A DNA stretch of 64,000 bases from Aquabacterium sp. OR-4 (lineage in GTDB: Bacteria > Pseudomonadota > Gammaproteobacteria > Burkholderiales > Burkholderiaceae_C): assembly GCF_025290835.2 (NCBI RefSeq), contig NZ_JAOCQD020000002.1, positions 682,001-746,000 of the forward strand, read 5' to 3'. Numbering within the stretch: the first letter of the stretch is position 1; every line of letters starts with the position of its first letter. A program made the position numbers and the translations under genes. Shown piece after piece: positions 25,352 to 35,626 of the stretch. The notes beneath the pieces were generated by a model. The model saw nothing but the letters and a program-made list of their open reading frames with translations. It was not told the DNA's origin and did not search any database.

Positions 25352-26122
25352 ATGAGCGGCTTCCAGGACACGCAGCCCACGCCGATCGGCGCTGACGACG
25401 CGGGCCTGGCCGACTTTCGCTGCGAACGGCCGGGCGAGGTGCTGGCCCTGCTGCGCCAGGTGCGCGATGCCGAGGCCCCGGTGGCCTTGTCCACGCCCTC
25501 GGGTGCCAGCTTCAGCGCCAGCCTGTGGAGCATCGACGCCGAGCGCGGCGCGCTGTCCCTCGAGGTCGAGCGCGCCGATCCGGCGCTGGCCGGCGTGGTG
25601 GACGGCAACGAAGCCACCGCGGTGACCTACCTCGACGCCATCAAGCTGCAGTTCGACCTGGACGGCCTGGTGCTGGTGCGCGGCCCGCGCGCCACCGCCC
25701 TGCAGTGCCGGCTGCCACGCTGGATCTACCGCTTCCAGCGCCGCACCGCCTTTCGCGTGCGCACGCCCGAGCGCGCCGGCCCCTCGGCCGCGCTGCGCCA
25801 CCCGGCCATGCCCGAGATGCGCCTGGCGCTGCGCGTCTGCGACATCAGCCTGGGTGGCTGCGGCCTGCTGCTGCCGGCCGACGTGCCGCCGCTGCCGCTG
25901 GGCATCGTGATGCAGGGCGTGGCGCTGACGCTGGACGACGCGACGCGCCTGGATGTCTCGCTGCGCCTGCAGCACGCCAGCTCGCTGCAGGCGGCCGATG
26001 GCAGCCATGCCGGCCTGCGCCTGGGTTGCGAGCTGCTGGCCCTGAGCCCCGACGACCTGCGCCGCCTGCAGCGCTACATCGACCTGACCCAGCGCCGCCG
26101 CCGGCTGCTGTCGCTGGACTGA
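25352..26122 (+). CDS. YcgR/FlgZ-type flagellar brake, PilZ domain
   Basis: 256 residues: an N-terminal YcgR-N domain (about 25-120) and a C-terminal PilZ domain. The cyclic-di-GMP motifs are complete: RTAFR at 131-135 and D164-I-S166-L-G-G169. When it binds cyclic-di-GMP this family slows the motor by contacting FliG/MotA. It starts five bases after the fliT stop. The downstream pseudopilin gene starts on its last base. Confidence 0.9.
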   Translation: MSGFQDTQPTPIGADDAGLADFRCERPGEVLALLRQVRDAEAPVALSTPSGASFSASLWSIDAERGALSLEVERADPALAGVVDGNEATAVTYLDAIKLQFDLDGLVLVRGPRATALQCRLPRWIYRFQRRTAFRVRTPERAGPSAALRHPAMPEMRLALRVCDISLGGCGLLLPADVPPLPLGIVMQGVALTLDDATRLDVSLRLQHASSLQAADGSHAGLRLGCELLALSPDDLRRLQRYIDLTQRRRRLLSLD

Positions 26123-26682
26123 TGCGCGCGCCCGCCCAGCGTGCCGGCGCAGCCCCTGGCGGCGCCCGGCCGGCGCGTGCCGGCTTCACGCTGGTTGAGC
26201 TGGCCATCGTGCTGGTGGTGCTGGCCCTGCTGCTGGTGGCCGGCGTGCCATCGCTGGGTGCGGCACTGGCGCGCCACCGGCTGCAGGCCACCGCCCGTGC
26301 GCTGCAGGCCGATGTGGCGCTGGCCCGCCAGCTGGCCGTGGCCCGTGGCCTGGTGGCCCACATCACGCTGCAGCCCGGCCCCCACTGGTGCTGGGCACTG
26401 AGCCTGGACACGCCGGTCGACTGCCGCGTCGCGCGCCAGGGCGGGCCGGTGATCAAGGTGGTGCATGCCGAGGCGCATCCGAACATCACGCTCGACGAGG
26501 CCGCCGCGATGGCGCTGGACGGCCGCAGCGGCACGCGCCTGTCGCCACCGGGCCAGTCGCTGTTTGTCTCGCGCCATGGCGACCGGCTGTCGCTGCGGCT
26601 CAACACCCTGGGCCGCGCCAACCTGTGCACCACCGCGGGCGCCCTGCCCGGCGTGCAAGCCTGCAGCGACCCCGGCGGCTGA
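26122..26682 (+). CDS. GspH/FimT-type pseudopilin
   Basis: 186 residues with a class III prepilin leader: RARAG^FTLVELAIVLVVLALLLVAG, cleavage after Gly21, Glu at position +5 and one hydrophobic helix. The rest matches the minor-pseudopilin GspH/FimT layout (RHRLQATARALQADVALARQLAV, then a beta-rich C-terminus with a Cys pair). The ATG overlaps the PilZ stop by one base (TGATG), so translation is probably coupled. It is odd here: no other type II secretion or type IV pilus gene is nearby. Confidence 0.85.
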   Translation: MRAPAQRAGAAPGGARPARAGFTLVELAIVLVVLALLLVAGVPSLGAALARHRLQATARALQADVALARQLAVARGLVAHITLQPGPHWCWALSLDTPVDCRVARQGGPVIKVVHAEAHPNITLDEAAAMALDGRSGTRLSPPGQSLFVSRHGDRLSLRLNTLGRANLCTTAGALPGVQACSDPGG

Positions 26683-26729
26683 GCCGGCGCGCTGAAGCGG
26701 CGGCCCAGCCCCCTGGCGGACCGGCGCGG

Positions 26730-27071
26730 CTACACCTGCATGTTCATGATGTCGGTGTAGGCCTGCACCAGCCGGTTGCGCACCGACAGCGCGGCCGAGA
26801 AGCCGAGCTGCGACTTCTGCATCGCGATCATGGTCTGCTCCAGGCTCACCTCGGGGTTGTCGAGCTGCATTTCCTGCTGCAGGTGGCTGGACTGGTTCTG
26901 CGCCTCGCTCACCGCGCGCAAGGCCTGGGCGATCGCCACCTGGAAGCTGGCCGCGTCATCGGCCGCCGGCTTGGCCGCCGCGTTCGGGCCGGCCAGCGGC
27001 TGACCGTCGGTGCGCAAACCGGCCCGCGCCGCCACCTGGGCGAAGTCGAAAGGCTTGAGCTCGAGTTTCAT
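26730..27071 (-). CDS. fliE: FliE, MS-ring/rod junction protein
   Basis: 113-residue basal-body protein joining the MS ring to the rod. The C-terminal half is typical (VSLEQTMIAMQKSQLGFSAALSVRNRLVQAYTDIMNMQV). It is divergent from fliF, so it shares the intergenic control region at 27072-27313. Its stop faces the pseudopilin stop 47 bp away. Confidence 0.95.
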   Translation of the reverse strand: MKLELKPFDFAQVAARAGLRTDGQPLAGPNAAAKPAADDAASFQVAIAQALRAVSEAQNQSSHLQQEMQLDNPEVSLEQTMIAMQKSQLGFSAALSVRNRLVQAYTDIMNMQV

Positions 27072-27210
27072 GGCCGTGGGTGGATGGATGCGCAGGCGCG
27101 TGGGGCAACGCCCCGGCGCTGGGCCCGCCCTGCCGGGCCGGCCATGAGGGGCTGTCGCATGCCAGCACTCTAGGGGCCGGGCCTCGGCCGCAATGGCGCG
27201 AACTGAAGCC

Positions 27211-27262
27211 CGAATTGCGGGCTGTTTGCCCCATGGCAGCGGGCTTCGGCGCCGAACAATCG
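27211..27262 (+). promoter_or_regulatory. Candidate class II (FlhDC-type) promoter block of fliF
   Basis: A 52-bp block from CGAATTG to AACAATCG that is closely matched, with the same total length, upstream of fliL (35930-35981). AACAAT would serve as -10, with no obvious -35, as expected for an activator-dependent sigma-70 promoter. The pseudo-palindromic AATGGCGCGAACTG stretch just upstream may also serve fliE. Confidence 0.5.
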
Positions 27263-27313
27263 CCTTCGATCGGGGCCTGCCGTATGGGCCCTGCAGGTTC
27301 CCCCCAACGCCTC

Positions 27314-29017
27314 ATGGACGCCACCGTCACACCGCTGACCCCTACCAATGCAGCCGCTGAGCTGGCCGAGCGCGATCTGGCGCAGGCCCCTCAGACGCCG
27401 CTGCAACGGCTGAAGGAACTGCCCGTCCGCAAGAAGTGGATGGCCGGCCTGGGGCTGGTGGGCCTGCTGCTGGCCATGCTGCTGCTGGGCCAGGCGAACA
27501 AGCCCGAATCGATGGCGCCGCTGTTCACCGGCAGCGTCTCCGACAAGGACGCCGGCGCCGCCGTGGCCCAGCTCAACCAGCTGCAGGTGCCCTACAAGAT
27601 CCAGGACGGCGGCACGATCCTGGTGCCGGCCGACAAGGCCGGCGAGCTGCGCATGAAGCTGGCCGCCCAGGGCCTGCCCAAGGGCACCGTGTCGGGCTTC
27701 GAGCTGCTTGACACCCAGCGCTTCGGCCAGAGCTCGCTGCAGGAGCGCACCAGCCTGCAGCGCGCACTGGAAGGCGAGCTTTCGCGCTCGATCGGCTCGC
27801 TGGCCGCCGTGCAGGCCGCGCGCGTGCACCTGGCCATGCCGGCGCAAACCTCCTTCTACCGCGAGAACGCCAAGCCCAGCGCCTCGGTGGTGCTGACGCT
27901 GCACGCCGGGCGCGTGCTCGACAAGTCGCAGGTGGCCGGCATCATCCACCTGGTGAGCTCGTCGGTGCCCGACCTGAGCCCCAAGGCCGTGAGCGTGATC
28001 GACCAGGACGGCTCGCTGCTGTCGCAGACGCCCGATGGCGAGCGCCAGGACCTCACGCTGCAGCAGCGCGCCCATGTGCAGTACGTGGAGAAGAAGCTGC
28101 TCGAGCGGGTCAACGAGATCCTCGAGCCGGCGCTGGGCCGCGACAACCTGCGCGCCACCGTCACCACCGACATCGACTTCAACCAGGTGGAGAGCACCGC
28201 CGAGGCCTACCGCCCGAACCAGACGCCCGACTCGGCCGCCATCCGCAGCCAGAGCAACCTCGAGACCTCGGGCCCGGGCCAGATCCTGCCCACCGGCGTG
28301 CCCGGCGCGGCCAGCAACCAGCCGCCCACCAGCGCCGCCGCACCGATCACCGGCGCCTCGGCGCCGCTGCAGGCCGCGCAGGCCGGCACCAGCGGCGGCG
28401 GCACCAAGCGTCACAGCCAGATCAACTACGAGGTCGACCGCCGCGTCGATGTCACGCGCGGCTCGGTGGGCAACGTCAAGCGCGTCAACGTGGCCGTGGT
28501 GGTCAACCACCGCATGGTCACCGACGCCAAGGGCAAGAGCACCGCGCAGCCCATGCCACAGGAGGAGCTGGACAAGCTCACCGCGCTGGTGCAGGAGGCC
28601 GTGGGCTTCAACAAGGACCGCGGCGACTCGGTCAAGGTGGTCAGCGTGCCCTTCCGCGAGGTGCCCAAGCCCGAGGAGCCGCCGATCTGGAAGCAGGCCT
28701 GGGCGCTGGACCTGATGCGCACCGCCGCCGCCCCCACCGCCATGCTGCTGGTGGCCACGCTGCTGATCTTCATGGTCATCCGCCCGGCGCTGGCCAAGGA
28801 GAAGCCGCCCGAGCCCGAGCCCGAACCCGGCCTCGACGCCATGGTCGACGACGCCGAGGCCCTGCCCGCGCCCGAGGACGAAGAGGACAAGCACGACCCC
28901 GAGTCGCCCGAGAAGCTGCGCATCCTGGCCGATGCCCGCCTGATGGCCAAGCAGAACCCGCTGGGCGTGGCCAACATCCTGCGCGCCTGGATGAACCCCG
29001 AGGAAGCCAAGAAGTGA
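27314..29017 (+). CDS. fliF: FliF, flagellar MS-ring protein
   Basis: 567 residues. Two transmembrane helices (about 42-60 and about 474-493) flank the periplasmic ring-building domains. The C-terminus (EKLRILADARLMAKQNPLGVANILRAWM) is the FliG-binding tail. The ATG at 27314 gives the usual N-terminus; the open frame continues upstream across the promoter. It heads the fliFGHIJK operon. Confidence 0.97.
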   Translation: MDATVTPLTPTNAAAELAERDLAQAPQTPLQRLKELPVRKKWMAGLGLVGLLLAMLLLGQANKPESMAPLFTGSVSDKDAGAAVAQLNQLQVPYKIQDGGTILVPADKAGELRMKLAAQGLPKGTVSGFELLDTQRFGQSSLQERTSLQRALEGELSRSIGSLAAVQAARVHLAMPAQTSFYRENAKPSASVVLTLHAGRVLDKSQVAGIIHLVSSSVPDLSPKAVSVIDQDGSLLSQTPDGERQDLTLQQRAHVQYVEKKLLERVNEILEPALGRDNLRATVTTDIDFNQVESTAEAYRPNQTPDSAAIRSQSNLETSGPGQILPTGVPGAASNQPPTSAAAPITGASAPLQAAQAGTSGGGTKRHSQINYEVDRRVDVTRGSVGNVKRVNVAVVVNHRMVTDAKGKSTAQPMPQEELDKLTALVQEAVGFNKDRGDSVKVVSVPFREVPKPEEPPIWKQAWALDLMRTAAAPTAMLLVATLLIFMVIRPALAKEKPPEPEPEPGLDAMVDDAEALPAPEDEEDKHDPESPEKLRILADARLMAKQNPLGVANILRAWMNPEEAKK

Positions 29018-29118
29018 CCCGTGCCCCGGGCGCCGCCAGCGCGGCAGCCGCCGCGCGGGGCCGGCGCAGCGCCACGGCCCCTGTCTTCAACGTTCAGCAC
29101 TGAGCTCGAGAAACCACC

Positions 29119-30114
29119 ATGGACGACAAGGGCGTCGAAGACGCAGCCATCCTGCTGATGACCCTCGGCGCGGAGGAAGCCGCCGAGGTGTTCAAGCACC
29201 TGGCCCCCAAGGAGGTGCAGAAGCTGGGCGAGACCATCGCGCGGCTCAAGATCGTGCCGCGCGAGCGCCTGAGCGCCGTGCTGGGCCGCTTCGGGGCCGA
29301 GGCGGTGGAGTCGCAGGTGCTGGTGGCCGACACCGACGAATACGTCAAGAGCGTGCTGCGCAAGGCGCTGGGCGACGACAAGGCCAACCTGCTGATCGAC
29401 CGCATCCTGCAAGGCAACGATGTCACCGGCATCGAGGGCCTGAAGTGGATGGACCCGCAGACCGTGGCCGAGCTGCTGCGCAACGAGCATCCGCAGATCG
29501 TGGCCGCCATCCTGGTGCACCTGGAGTCCGACCACGCCGGCAGCATCCTCAAGTGCTTCAGCGAGCGCCAGCGCAACGAGGTGCTGATCCGCATCGCCAC
29601 GCTCGACGGCATCCAGCCGATCGCGCTGCGCGACCTGAACGACGTGATGGGCACCGTGCTGGCCGGCGGCGAACGCACGCGCAAGGCCACGCTGGGCGGC
29701 GTGAAGCCGGCCGCCGAGATCATCAACCTGCTGGGCAATGCCTACGAGACCTCGGTGCTCGACTTCGTGCGCGAGTCCGACGCCGATCTGGCGCAGAAGC
29801 TGATGGACAACATGTTCGGCTTCGACGACCTGATCAAGCTCGACGACAAGGGCTTCCAGGCGGTGCTCAAGGAAGTGCAGAGCGAATCGCTGGTGCTGGC
29901 GCTCAAGGGCGCCGCGCCCGAGCTGCGCGACAAGGTGCTCAAGAACATGTCCAGCCGTGCCGCCGAGACGCTCAAGGAAGACCTCGACGGCCGCGGCCCG
30001 GTGCGCGTGGCCGATGTCGAGGCCGAGCAGAAGGAAATCCTGAAGATCGTGCGCCGCCTGGTCGACGAAGGCCAGATCGTGCTCGCCTCCGGAGGCGGCG
30101 ATGACTTCCTCTGA
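29119..30114 (+). CDS. fliG: FliG, rotor/switch protein
   Basis: 331 residues: FliG-N, -M (EHPQIVAAILVHLE; the EHPQ motif) and -C with the torque-helix charges (ELRDKVLKNMSSRAAETLKEDLDGRGPVR). It binds FliF and transmits MotA torque. The stop overlaps fliH by 14 bp. Confidence 0.98.
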   Translation: MDDKGVEDAAILLMTLGAEEAAEVFKHLAPKEVQKLGETIARLKIVPRERLSAVLGRFGAEAVESQVLVADTDEYVKSVLRKALGDDKANLLIDRILQGNDVTGIEGLKWMDPQTVAELLRNEHPQIVAAILVHLESDHAGSILKCFSERQRNEVLIRIATLDGIQPIALRDLNDVMGTVLAGGERTRKATLGGVKPAAEIINLLGNAYETSVLDFVRESDADLAQKLMDNMFGFDDLIKLDDKGFQAVLKEVQSESLVLALKGAAPELRDKVLKNMSSRAAETLKEDLDGRGPVRVADVEAEQKEILKIVRRLVDEGQIVLASGGGDDFL

Positions 30115-31144
30115 ACCCGGCAGCGGCGAGCGCGGTCGCGAGCGCAGCTTCACCCGCTTCATCCCGCGCGAAGAGCTCGAAGGCGTGCCGGTGTGGACGC
30201 CCGGCAGCCTGGGCGAATCCTTCGACGGCGGCGCCGCTGCGCCGGTGCAGCCCATGCCCTGGCATCCGCTGCCCGGCCAGCCCGCCGACACCGTGGCCAG
30301 CACCCCGCTGCAGGCCGCGGCCCGCGCCGCCGGCGTGACCCTCTATCCCGGCCAGGCGGCCAGGCCGGCCGCGGCGCCCGCCCCTGCCCCGCGTGCCGCC
30401 CCTGCCGCCCCTGCCGCTCCTGCCGCCGATGCCTGGCCAGACGCGGCCGCGGCCGAACCCGATCTGGTGCTCGACACCGACCTGCCCGCGGCCCATGGCA
30501 CGCCCGCCGCCGCCACCACGCCGCGCGCCGGCCAGGCCGATGCCGAGACCGAGGCCGCCCGCCAGCACGGCGAAGCCAGCCTGGCCGCGCTGCAGGCCCG
30601 CCTCGACACCGAGGTGGCTGCCGCGCGCCAGACCGGTTACCAGGATGGCTACCGCGACGGCCTGGTGGCACTGGACAGCTTCAAGAGCAGCTACGCCCAG
30701 CAGGTCACGGCCCAGGTCGGCCAGCTGCTGCAGACGCTGGACACCGAGCTGCGCCAGATCGAGCAGAGTGCGGCCGCCAGCGTGGCCCAGGTGGCCATTG
30801 CGCTGGCCCGCCAGGTGGTGCGCAACGAACTCAGCACCCACCCGGCACTGGTGGTGCAGGTGGCCCAGCAGGCCGTGGCCACGGTGATGACCGGCGCCCG
30901 CCAGATCACCGTCAAGGTGCACCCCGACGACCATGCCCTGGTGGCCCAGGGCTGTGCCGAGGCGCTGGCCGCCTGCAGCGCCCGCCTGGTGGCCGAGGCC
31001 GGCGTCGACCGCGGCGGCTGCCTGGTCGACACCGAGGCCGGCGGCGTCGATGCCCGCATCGCCAGCCGCTGGGCCGCGGTGATGCAGGCCATGGGCAGCA
31101 CCACGCCCTGGCTCAGCGACGACGAACCGGGAGCGGATGCATGA
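30101..31144 (+). CDS. fliH: FliH, export ATPase regulator
   Basis: 347 residues, longer than enteric FliH because of an Ala/Pro-rich insert (about 85-150). The N-terminal [11 protein letters not shown] segment and the C-terminal domain ([38 protein letters not shown]; then [20 protein letters not shown]) identify it. It overlaps fliG by 14 bp and fliI by 4 bp (ATGA), so translation of fliG, fliH and fliI is coupled. Confidence 0.94.
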   Translation: MTSSEPGSGERGRERSFTRFIPREELEGVPVWTPGSLGESFDGGAAAPVQPMPWHPLPGQPADTVASTPLQAAARAAGVTLYPGQAARPAAAPAPAPRAAPAAPAAPAADAWPDAAAAEPDLVLDTDLPAAHGTPAAATTPRAGQADAETEAARQHGEASLAALQARLDTEVAAARQTGYQDGYRDGLVALDSFKSSYAQQVTAQVGQLLQTLDTELRQIEQSAAASVAQVAIALARQVVRNELSTHPALVVQVAQQAVATVMTGARQITVKVHPDDHALVAQGCAEALAACSARLVAEAGVDRGGCLVDTEAGGVDARIASRWAAVMQAMGSTTPWLSDDEPGADA

Positions 31145-32649
31145 CGCCGGCCCACGCAGTGCTCGACGCGGGGGCACCGCTGGCGAACGGGCTGGGCGGT
31201 GCGCCGGACGCTGGGCCAGGCAGTGCACCGGGCGAAGGCCCGGACAGCTCGCCGCGCCTGGCGCGCTGGGCGCACTGGCTGGCCGACCTGCAGGCCTGCG
31301 CCCAGGTGCGCGTGCCGCTGCAGACCCACGGCACCCTGGTGCGCGTGACCGGCCTGGTGCTCGAGGCCGCCGGTGTGCGCGCCCCGGTGGGCGCCGTGTG
31401 CGAGGTCTGCAGCGAGGGCCAGGCCCCGGTGCAGGCCGAGGTGGTGGGCTTCAACGGCGACCGCGCGTTCCTGATGCCCACCGGCGAGCTACACGGCCTG
31501 GCCAGCGGTGCGCATGTGGTGCCGCGCGTCACGCCCAACACCCTGCCCCAGCTGGGCCGCGACAACGCGCTGTGGCGCCGCAGCGAGGACCGCGGCCTGC
31601 ACCTGCCCATGGGCGACGGCCTGCTCGGCCGCGTGCTCGACGCGCATGGCCAGCCGATGGACCGAGGCGGCCCGCTGCAGCATGTGCGCAACGAGCCGCT
31701 GCAGCGCCGCCCGATCAATGCCATGCACCGCGACCCGGTGCGCACCCCGCTCGACACCGGCGTGCGCGCCATCAACAGCATGCTCACCGTGGGCCGCGGC
31801 CAGCGCCTGGGCCTGTTTGCCGGCACCGGCGTGGGCAAGAGCGTGCTGCTGGGCATGATGGCCCGCTACACCGCGGCCGATGTCATCGTGGTCGGCCTGA
31901 TTGGCGAGCGCGGCCGCGAGGTCAAGGAGTTCATCGAGGACATCCTGGGCGACGAGGGCCTGGCACGCAGCGTGGTGGTGGCCGCCCCGGCCGATGCGCC
32001 GCCGCTGGTGCGCATGCAGGGCGCCACCTATGCCACGGCGATTGCCGAGCACTTTCGCGACCAGGGCCGCCATGTGCTGCTGCTGATGGACAGCCTGACC
32101 CGCTTTGCCATGGCCCAGCGCGAGATCGCGCTGGCCATCGGCGAGCCGCCGGCCACCAAGGGCTACCCGCCCAGCTGCTTTGCCAAGCTGCCGCAGCTGG
32201 TCGAGCGCAGCGGCAACGGCCTGCACGGCGTGGGCTCGATCACCGCCTTCTACACCGTGCTGAGCGAGGGCGACGACCAGCAGGACCCGATTGCCGACGC
32301 CGCCCGCGGCATCCTCGACGGCCACATCGTGCTCTCGCGCGATCTGGCCGAGGCCGGCCACTACCCGGCCATCGACGTGGAGAAGTCGATCAGCCGGGTG
32401 ATGACCAGCGTGGCCCCGCGCGAACAGCTCGACGCCGCGCGGCGCGCACGCGCCCTGCTGGCCCGTCTGAGCAAGGCGCGCGACCTGATCCAGCTGGGCG
32501 CCTACCAGCCCGGCCACGACGCCGAACTCGACACCGCCGTGCAGCTGCAGCCCCAGCTGACCGGCCTGCTGCAGCAGGACATGCACGACCGCGCCACGCT
32601 GGAATCCAGCCGCGGGCAGCTGCTGCATGTGCTCAAGCGCGCCGGTTGA
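31141..32649 (+). CDS. fliI: FliI, flagellar export ATPase
   Basis: 502 residues; energises type III flagellar export. Walker A GTGVGKS at 228-234, Walker [17 protein letters not shown], and the substrate-type signature [19 protein letters not shown]. The start ATG overlaps the fliH stop (ATGA). The N-terminal 35 residues are Gly/Pro-rich and beyond the usual family start. Confidence 0.98.
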   Translation: MTPAHAVLDAGAPLANGLGGAPDAGPGSAPGEGPDSSPRLARWAHWLADLQACAQVRVPLQTHGTLVRVTGLVLEAAGVRAPVGAVCEVCSEGQAPVQAEVVGFNGDRAFLMPTGELHGLASGAHVVPRVTPNTLPQLGRDNALWRRSEDRGLHLPMGDGLLGRVLDAHGQPMDRGGPLQHVRNEPLQRRPINAMHRDPVRTPLDTGVRAINSMLTVGRGQRLGLFAGTGVGKSVLLGMMARYTAADVIVVGLIGERGREVKEFIEDILGDEGLARSVVVAAPADAPPLVRMQGATYATAIAEHFRDQGRHVLLLMDSLTRFAMAQREIALAIGEPPATKGYPPSCFAKLPQLVERSGNGLHGVGSITAFYTVLSEGDDQQDPIADAARGILDGHIVLSRDLAEAGHYPAIDVEKSISRVMTSVAPREQLDAARRARALLARLSKARDLIQLGAYQPGHDAELDTAVQLQPQLTGLLQQDMHDRATLESSRGQLLHVLKRAG

Positions 32650-32683
32650 TCCGTCGCCCTCAACCCTGGCCACAACGCCCACC

Positions 32684-33142
32684 ATGGACTCGATCGCCCT
32701 GCTCAACACCCTGCTCGAGCGCGCCGAGGCCGAGCGCGACACCGCGCTGGCCGTGATGCGCCAGGCCGAGGCCCAGCTGCGCGCCGCCGAAGCCCAAAGC
32801 GAACAGCTGCGCAGCTACCGCAGCGAATACGACCAGCGCTGGACGCTGCGCTTTCGCCAAAGCGGCGGCGGCACGCGCGAGCTGCTGCAGCACCACCAGA
32901 CCTTCGGCCAGCGCCTGGACGAAGCCATCACCCACCAGGCCGGCAGCACCCAGCAGATGACCCAGCGCATGCAGCGCGCCCGCGACATGCTGCTGCAGCG
33001 CGAGCAGCGCGTGGCCGCCGTGCGCAAGCTGATCGAGCGCCGCCAGCACGAGGTGGCACGCATGGCCCAACGCCGCGAGCAGCGCGCCGACGACGAGATC
33101 GCCATGCGCCAACACCAGCGGCGCATCGCCATGCAGGGCTGA
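32684..33142 (+). CDS. fliJ: FliJ, export chaperone escort
   Basis: 152-residue, almost entirely coiled-coil protein rich in Arg/Gln/Glu, directly after fliI (34-bp gap). The ATG at 32684 begins MDSIALLNTLLERAEAERDTA, typical of betaproteobacterial FliJ. An open frame extends 19 codons upstream into fliI without support. Confidence 0.92.
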   Translation: MDSIALLNTLLERAEAERDTALAVMRQAEAQLRAAEAQSEQLRSYRSEYDQRWTLRFRQSGGGTRELLQHHQTFGQRLDEAITHQAGSTQQMTQRMQRARDMLLQREQRVAAVRKLIERRQHEVARMAQRREQRADDEIAMRQHQRRIAMQG

Positions 33143-33150
33143 TCGACCCG

Positions 33151-33192
33151 CCGCACGCCGCACGCCGCACGCCGCACGCCGCACGCCGCACG
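33151..33192 (+). repeat. Six-copy 7-bp tandem repeat (CCGCACG) between fliJ and fliK
   Basis: Perfect CCGCACG units followed by decayed copies to about 33217. It is intergenic, nine bases after the fliJ stop. Confidence 0.85.
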
Positions 33193-33292
33193 CCATACAC
33201 CACACGCCACACGCCGCCGCAGCGCCAACGCCCGCCTGCCGCACAGCCTGTCCTCCCACCGCTGTTATCCGAGACCGACCGAGACCGCTCCG

Positions 33293-35626
33293 ATGGCCCT
33301 CAGCCTCTCCAGCTTCCTGACCCCCGCGGGCACCGACGCCACCCGCCAGGCCACCCGCCAGGCCAGCCCCCAGATCAGCCCGACCCGCCCCAGCGAGACC
33401 GCTGCCGACTTTGCCGCCCTGCTGCGCGACACCCAGGCCCGCGCCGCGCGGCCGGCCAGCCTGGCTGCGCCGGTGATCGCCCAGGCGCCCACACCGGTTC
33501 CGGCCCCGGCCCCGTCAGCAGCCTCGACCGTGGCGGCGCCCGCACCGGCGACGGCGGCCACCAGCGGCGCCACCAGCGGCGCCACCAGCGCGACGGCCAG
33601 CACAGCCGCCAGCGCCAGCGCTGCCCGCGCCACCAACCTGGCCACCAGCGCCACGCTGCCCGCCACCAGCGCCACGCTGCCCGCCCGCACCGAGCCGGCC
33701 ACCGCCAGCCGCCCCGGCGCGCCCGAAGCCCAGCCCGCCGCCGAACCGGCTGAGCCAGGCGCCCGCGCCGGCGCCGCCGACGCGTCGGCCAACCCGGCCG
33801 CGACCAGTGGCAAAGCCGCCGGCACGCGCCGCGCCCAGGCCGGCACGCGCGGCGCCGCCGCCAGCAGCCCGGCGAAAGCAGCCACCGCAGACACCGCCAC
33901 GGCCCGGGCCACCGACACCGCCAGCACCGGCACCAGCACCAGCACCAGCGCTACCGCCACCACCACCGCCACCAGCGCCGCGCTGCAACGCCTGGCCGGC
34001 AAGCGTGCGGCGCAGGCCGGCGGCGACGCCGCGCTGGCCAGCGCTGGCGGCCCGCTGATGGCCCGCGCCGGGCAGGCCGACGCCGCCGCCGCCACGGCCG
34101 GCGCCGGCGGCGAATCCGCGGCCGCCGAGGGCAGCCTGAGCGAGCGCGCCGACACCCCGCAAGCCGCCACCCAGGCCGCCGCCGACCTGCTGCCCGGCGC
34201 CGCCAGCCTGCCGCCCCCGCTGGCCCAGGTGCCGCTGCCGCTGACCGAGGCCCAGGCCGGCGCGGCCAGCGCCATGGCAGCCGCCAGCGACAGCGCCACG
34301 CCGGCCGAGGCCGGCGCCGGCCGCAGCGCCACCTCCCCAGGCGGCAGCACCGACCCGCTGCTCGCCCCGTCCGGCACTGCCGGCACCCTCACCGGAACCG
34401 CCACCGGCACCACCGCCAGCAGCGCGGCCAGCGCCACGGCGGCCGCCAACGCCTTTGCCGCCGCCCGCACCGCGGCCGCCCTGGGCACCGGCAGCGCGGC
34501 CAGCGGCACGGCCGCGCCGGTGGGCCCGGCCGGCGCCCGGCGCGGCGCCGCCGCCGCGGCTGCCAGCGAACCCGACACGCTGGGCACCGAGGCCTCCGCG
34601 CCCGGCCGCCGCGAGCGCGCCGGCCGCCTCGGCGCAGCGGCCGATGCCGCCACCGACGCGGCCACGGCCGCCCTGGCCGGCGCGGGTGTCCCGGCCCAGC
34701 CCGTGGCCGAAGCCGCCCAGCGGCAGCTGGCCAGCGCCCAGCCGGCAGCCACCACCTCACCGCCCGCGGCCAGTGCCGATGCCGCCAGCACCCCGCACGG
34801 CGCGGCCCCCGGCGTGCTGAACCTGGCCGATGCCGCACTGGCCGGCAACGCGGCCAGCGCGCCGGCCAGCCCGCCAGCCATGGGCGCCGGCGCGGCGGCC
34901 CAGGCCACCGCAACCGCCACCGCAACCGCCACCACCACGGCCGCAGCCGGTGCCGCCACCGGCTTTGCCCAGGCCCTGGCCATGACCGGCCGCGACAGCG
35001 CCGCAGCCGCCGGCGCCGCCGCCCTGGCGGCCACCAGTGGCAACGAGCAGGCACCGGCCGCCGCGGCCGGCAACAGCGCCAACGGCGCCGACGCCGCCGC
35101 CTGGGCCGGCAGCCTGCAGGCCGCGGCGCAGGCCAGCGGCAACCCCGCCGGCCCGGCCACCGCCAATGGCGCGCCAGCGCAGGCGCGCATCCCGGTGCCG
35201 CTGGATTCACCGGCCTTTGCGCCCGCGCTGGGCACCCAGGTGGCGGTGTTCGTGCGCGACGGCGTGCACGAGGCGCGGCTTGAGCTGCACCCGGCCGAGA
35301 TGGGCCCGATCACGGTCAACATCACGGTCGACGGCCAGGCCGCACGGGTCGATTTCCAGGCCGAGCTGGCGCCCACGCGCGAGGCCATCGAAGCCTCGCT
35401 GCCGGCCCTGGCCGGCGCCTTGCAGGAGGCCGGCCTCACGCTGGCCGGTGGTGGCGTGTTCCAGCAGTCGCCCGGCCAGTCGGGCCAGCCCGGCCAGGGC
35501 CAGGCCGAGGGCCAGCCGGCCAGCGGCCGCCAGGCCACGGCCGATGGCCAGGCCAACGAGCCCGGCGGCCAGCCGGGCACGGCCCCGCCGGCGCGCAGCC
35601 GCGGCCTGGTCGACCTGGTGGCCTGA
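33293..35626 (+). CDS. fliK: FliK, hook-length control protein
   Basis: 777 residues, about twice the enteric length. The first roughly 640 residues are extreme Ala/Gly/Thr low complexity, as expected of a secreted molecular ruler but unusually long. The C-terminal Flg_hook domain is clear (about 645-715: LGTQVAVFVRDGVHEARLEL, HPAEMGPITVNITVDGQAAR, VDFQAELAPTREAIEASLPAL). A Gln/Gly tail ends in RGLVDLVA. It follows fliJ after a repeat-containing gap. Confidence 0.93.
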   Translation: MALSLSSFLTPAGTDATRQATRQASPQISPTRPSETAADFAALLRDTQARAARPASLAAPVIAQAPTPVPAPAPSAASTVAAPAPATAATSGATSGATSATASTAASASAARATNLATSATLPATSATLPARTEPATASRPGAPEAQPAAEPAEPGARAGAADASANPAATSGKAAGTRRAQAGTRGAAASSPAKAATADTATARATDTASTGTSTSTSATATTTATSAALQRLAGKRAAQAGGDAALASAGGPLMARAGQADAAAATAGAGGESAAAEGSLSERADTPQAATQAAADLLPGAASLPPPLAQVPLPLTEAQAGAASAMAAASDSATPAEAGAGRSATSPGGSTDPLLAPSGTAGTLTGTATGTTASSAASATAAANAFAAARTAAALGTGSAASGTAAPVGPAGARRGAAAAAASEPDTLGTEASAPGRRERAGRLGAAADAATDAATAALAGAGVPAQPVAEAAQRQLASAQPAATTSPPAASADAASTPHGAAPGVLNLADAALAGNAASAPASPPAMGAGAAAQATATATATATTTAAAGAATGFAQALAMTGRDSAAAAGAAALAATSGNEQAPAAAAGNSANGADAAAWAGSLQAAAQASGNPAGPATANGAPAQARIPVPLDSPAFAPALGTQVAVFVRDGVHEARLELHPAEMGPITVNITVDGQAARVDFQAELAPTREAIEASLPALAGALQEAGLTLAGGGVFQQSPGQSGQPGQGQAEGQPASGRQATADGQANEPGGQPGTAPPARSRGLVDLVA

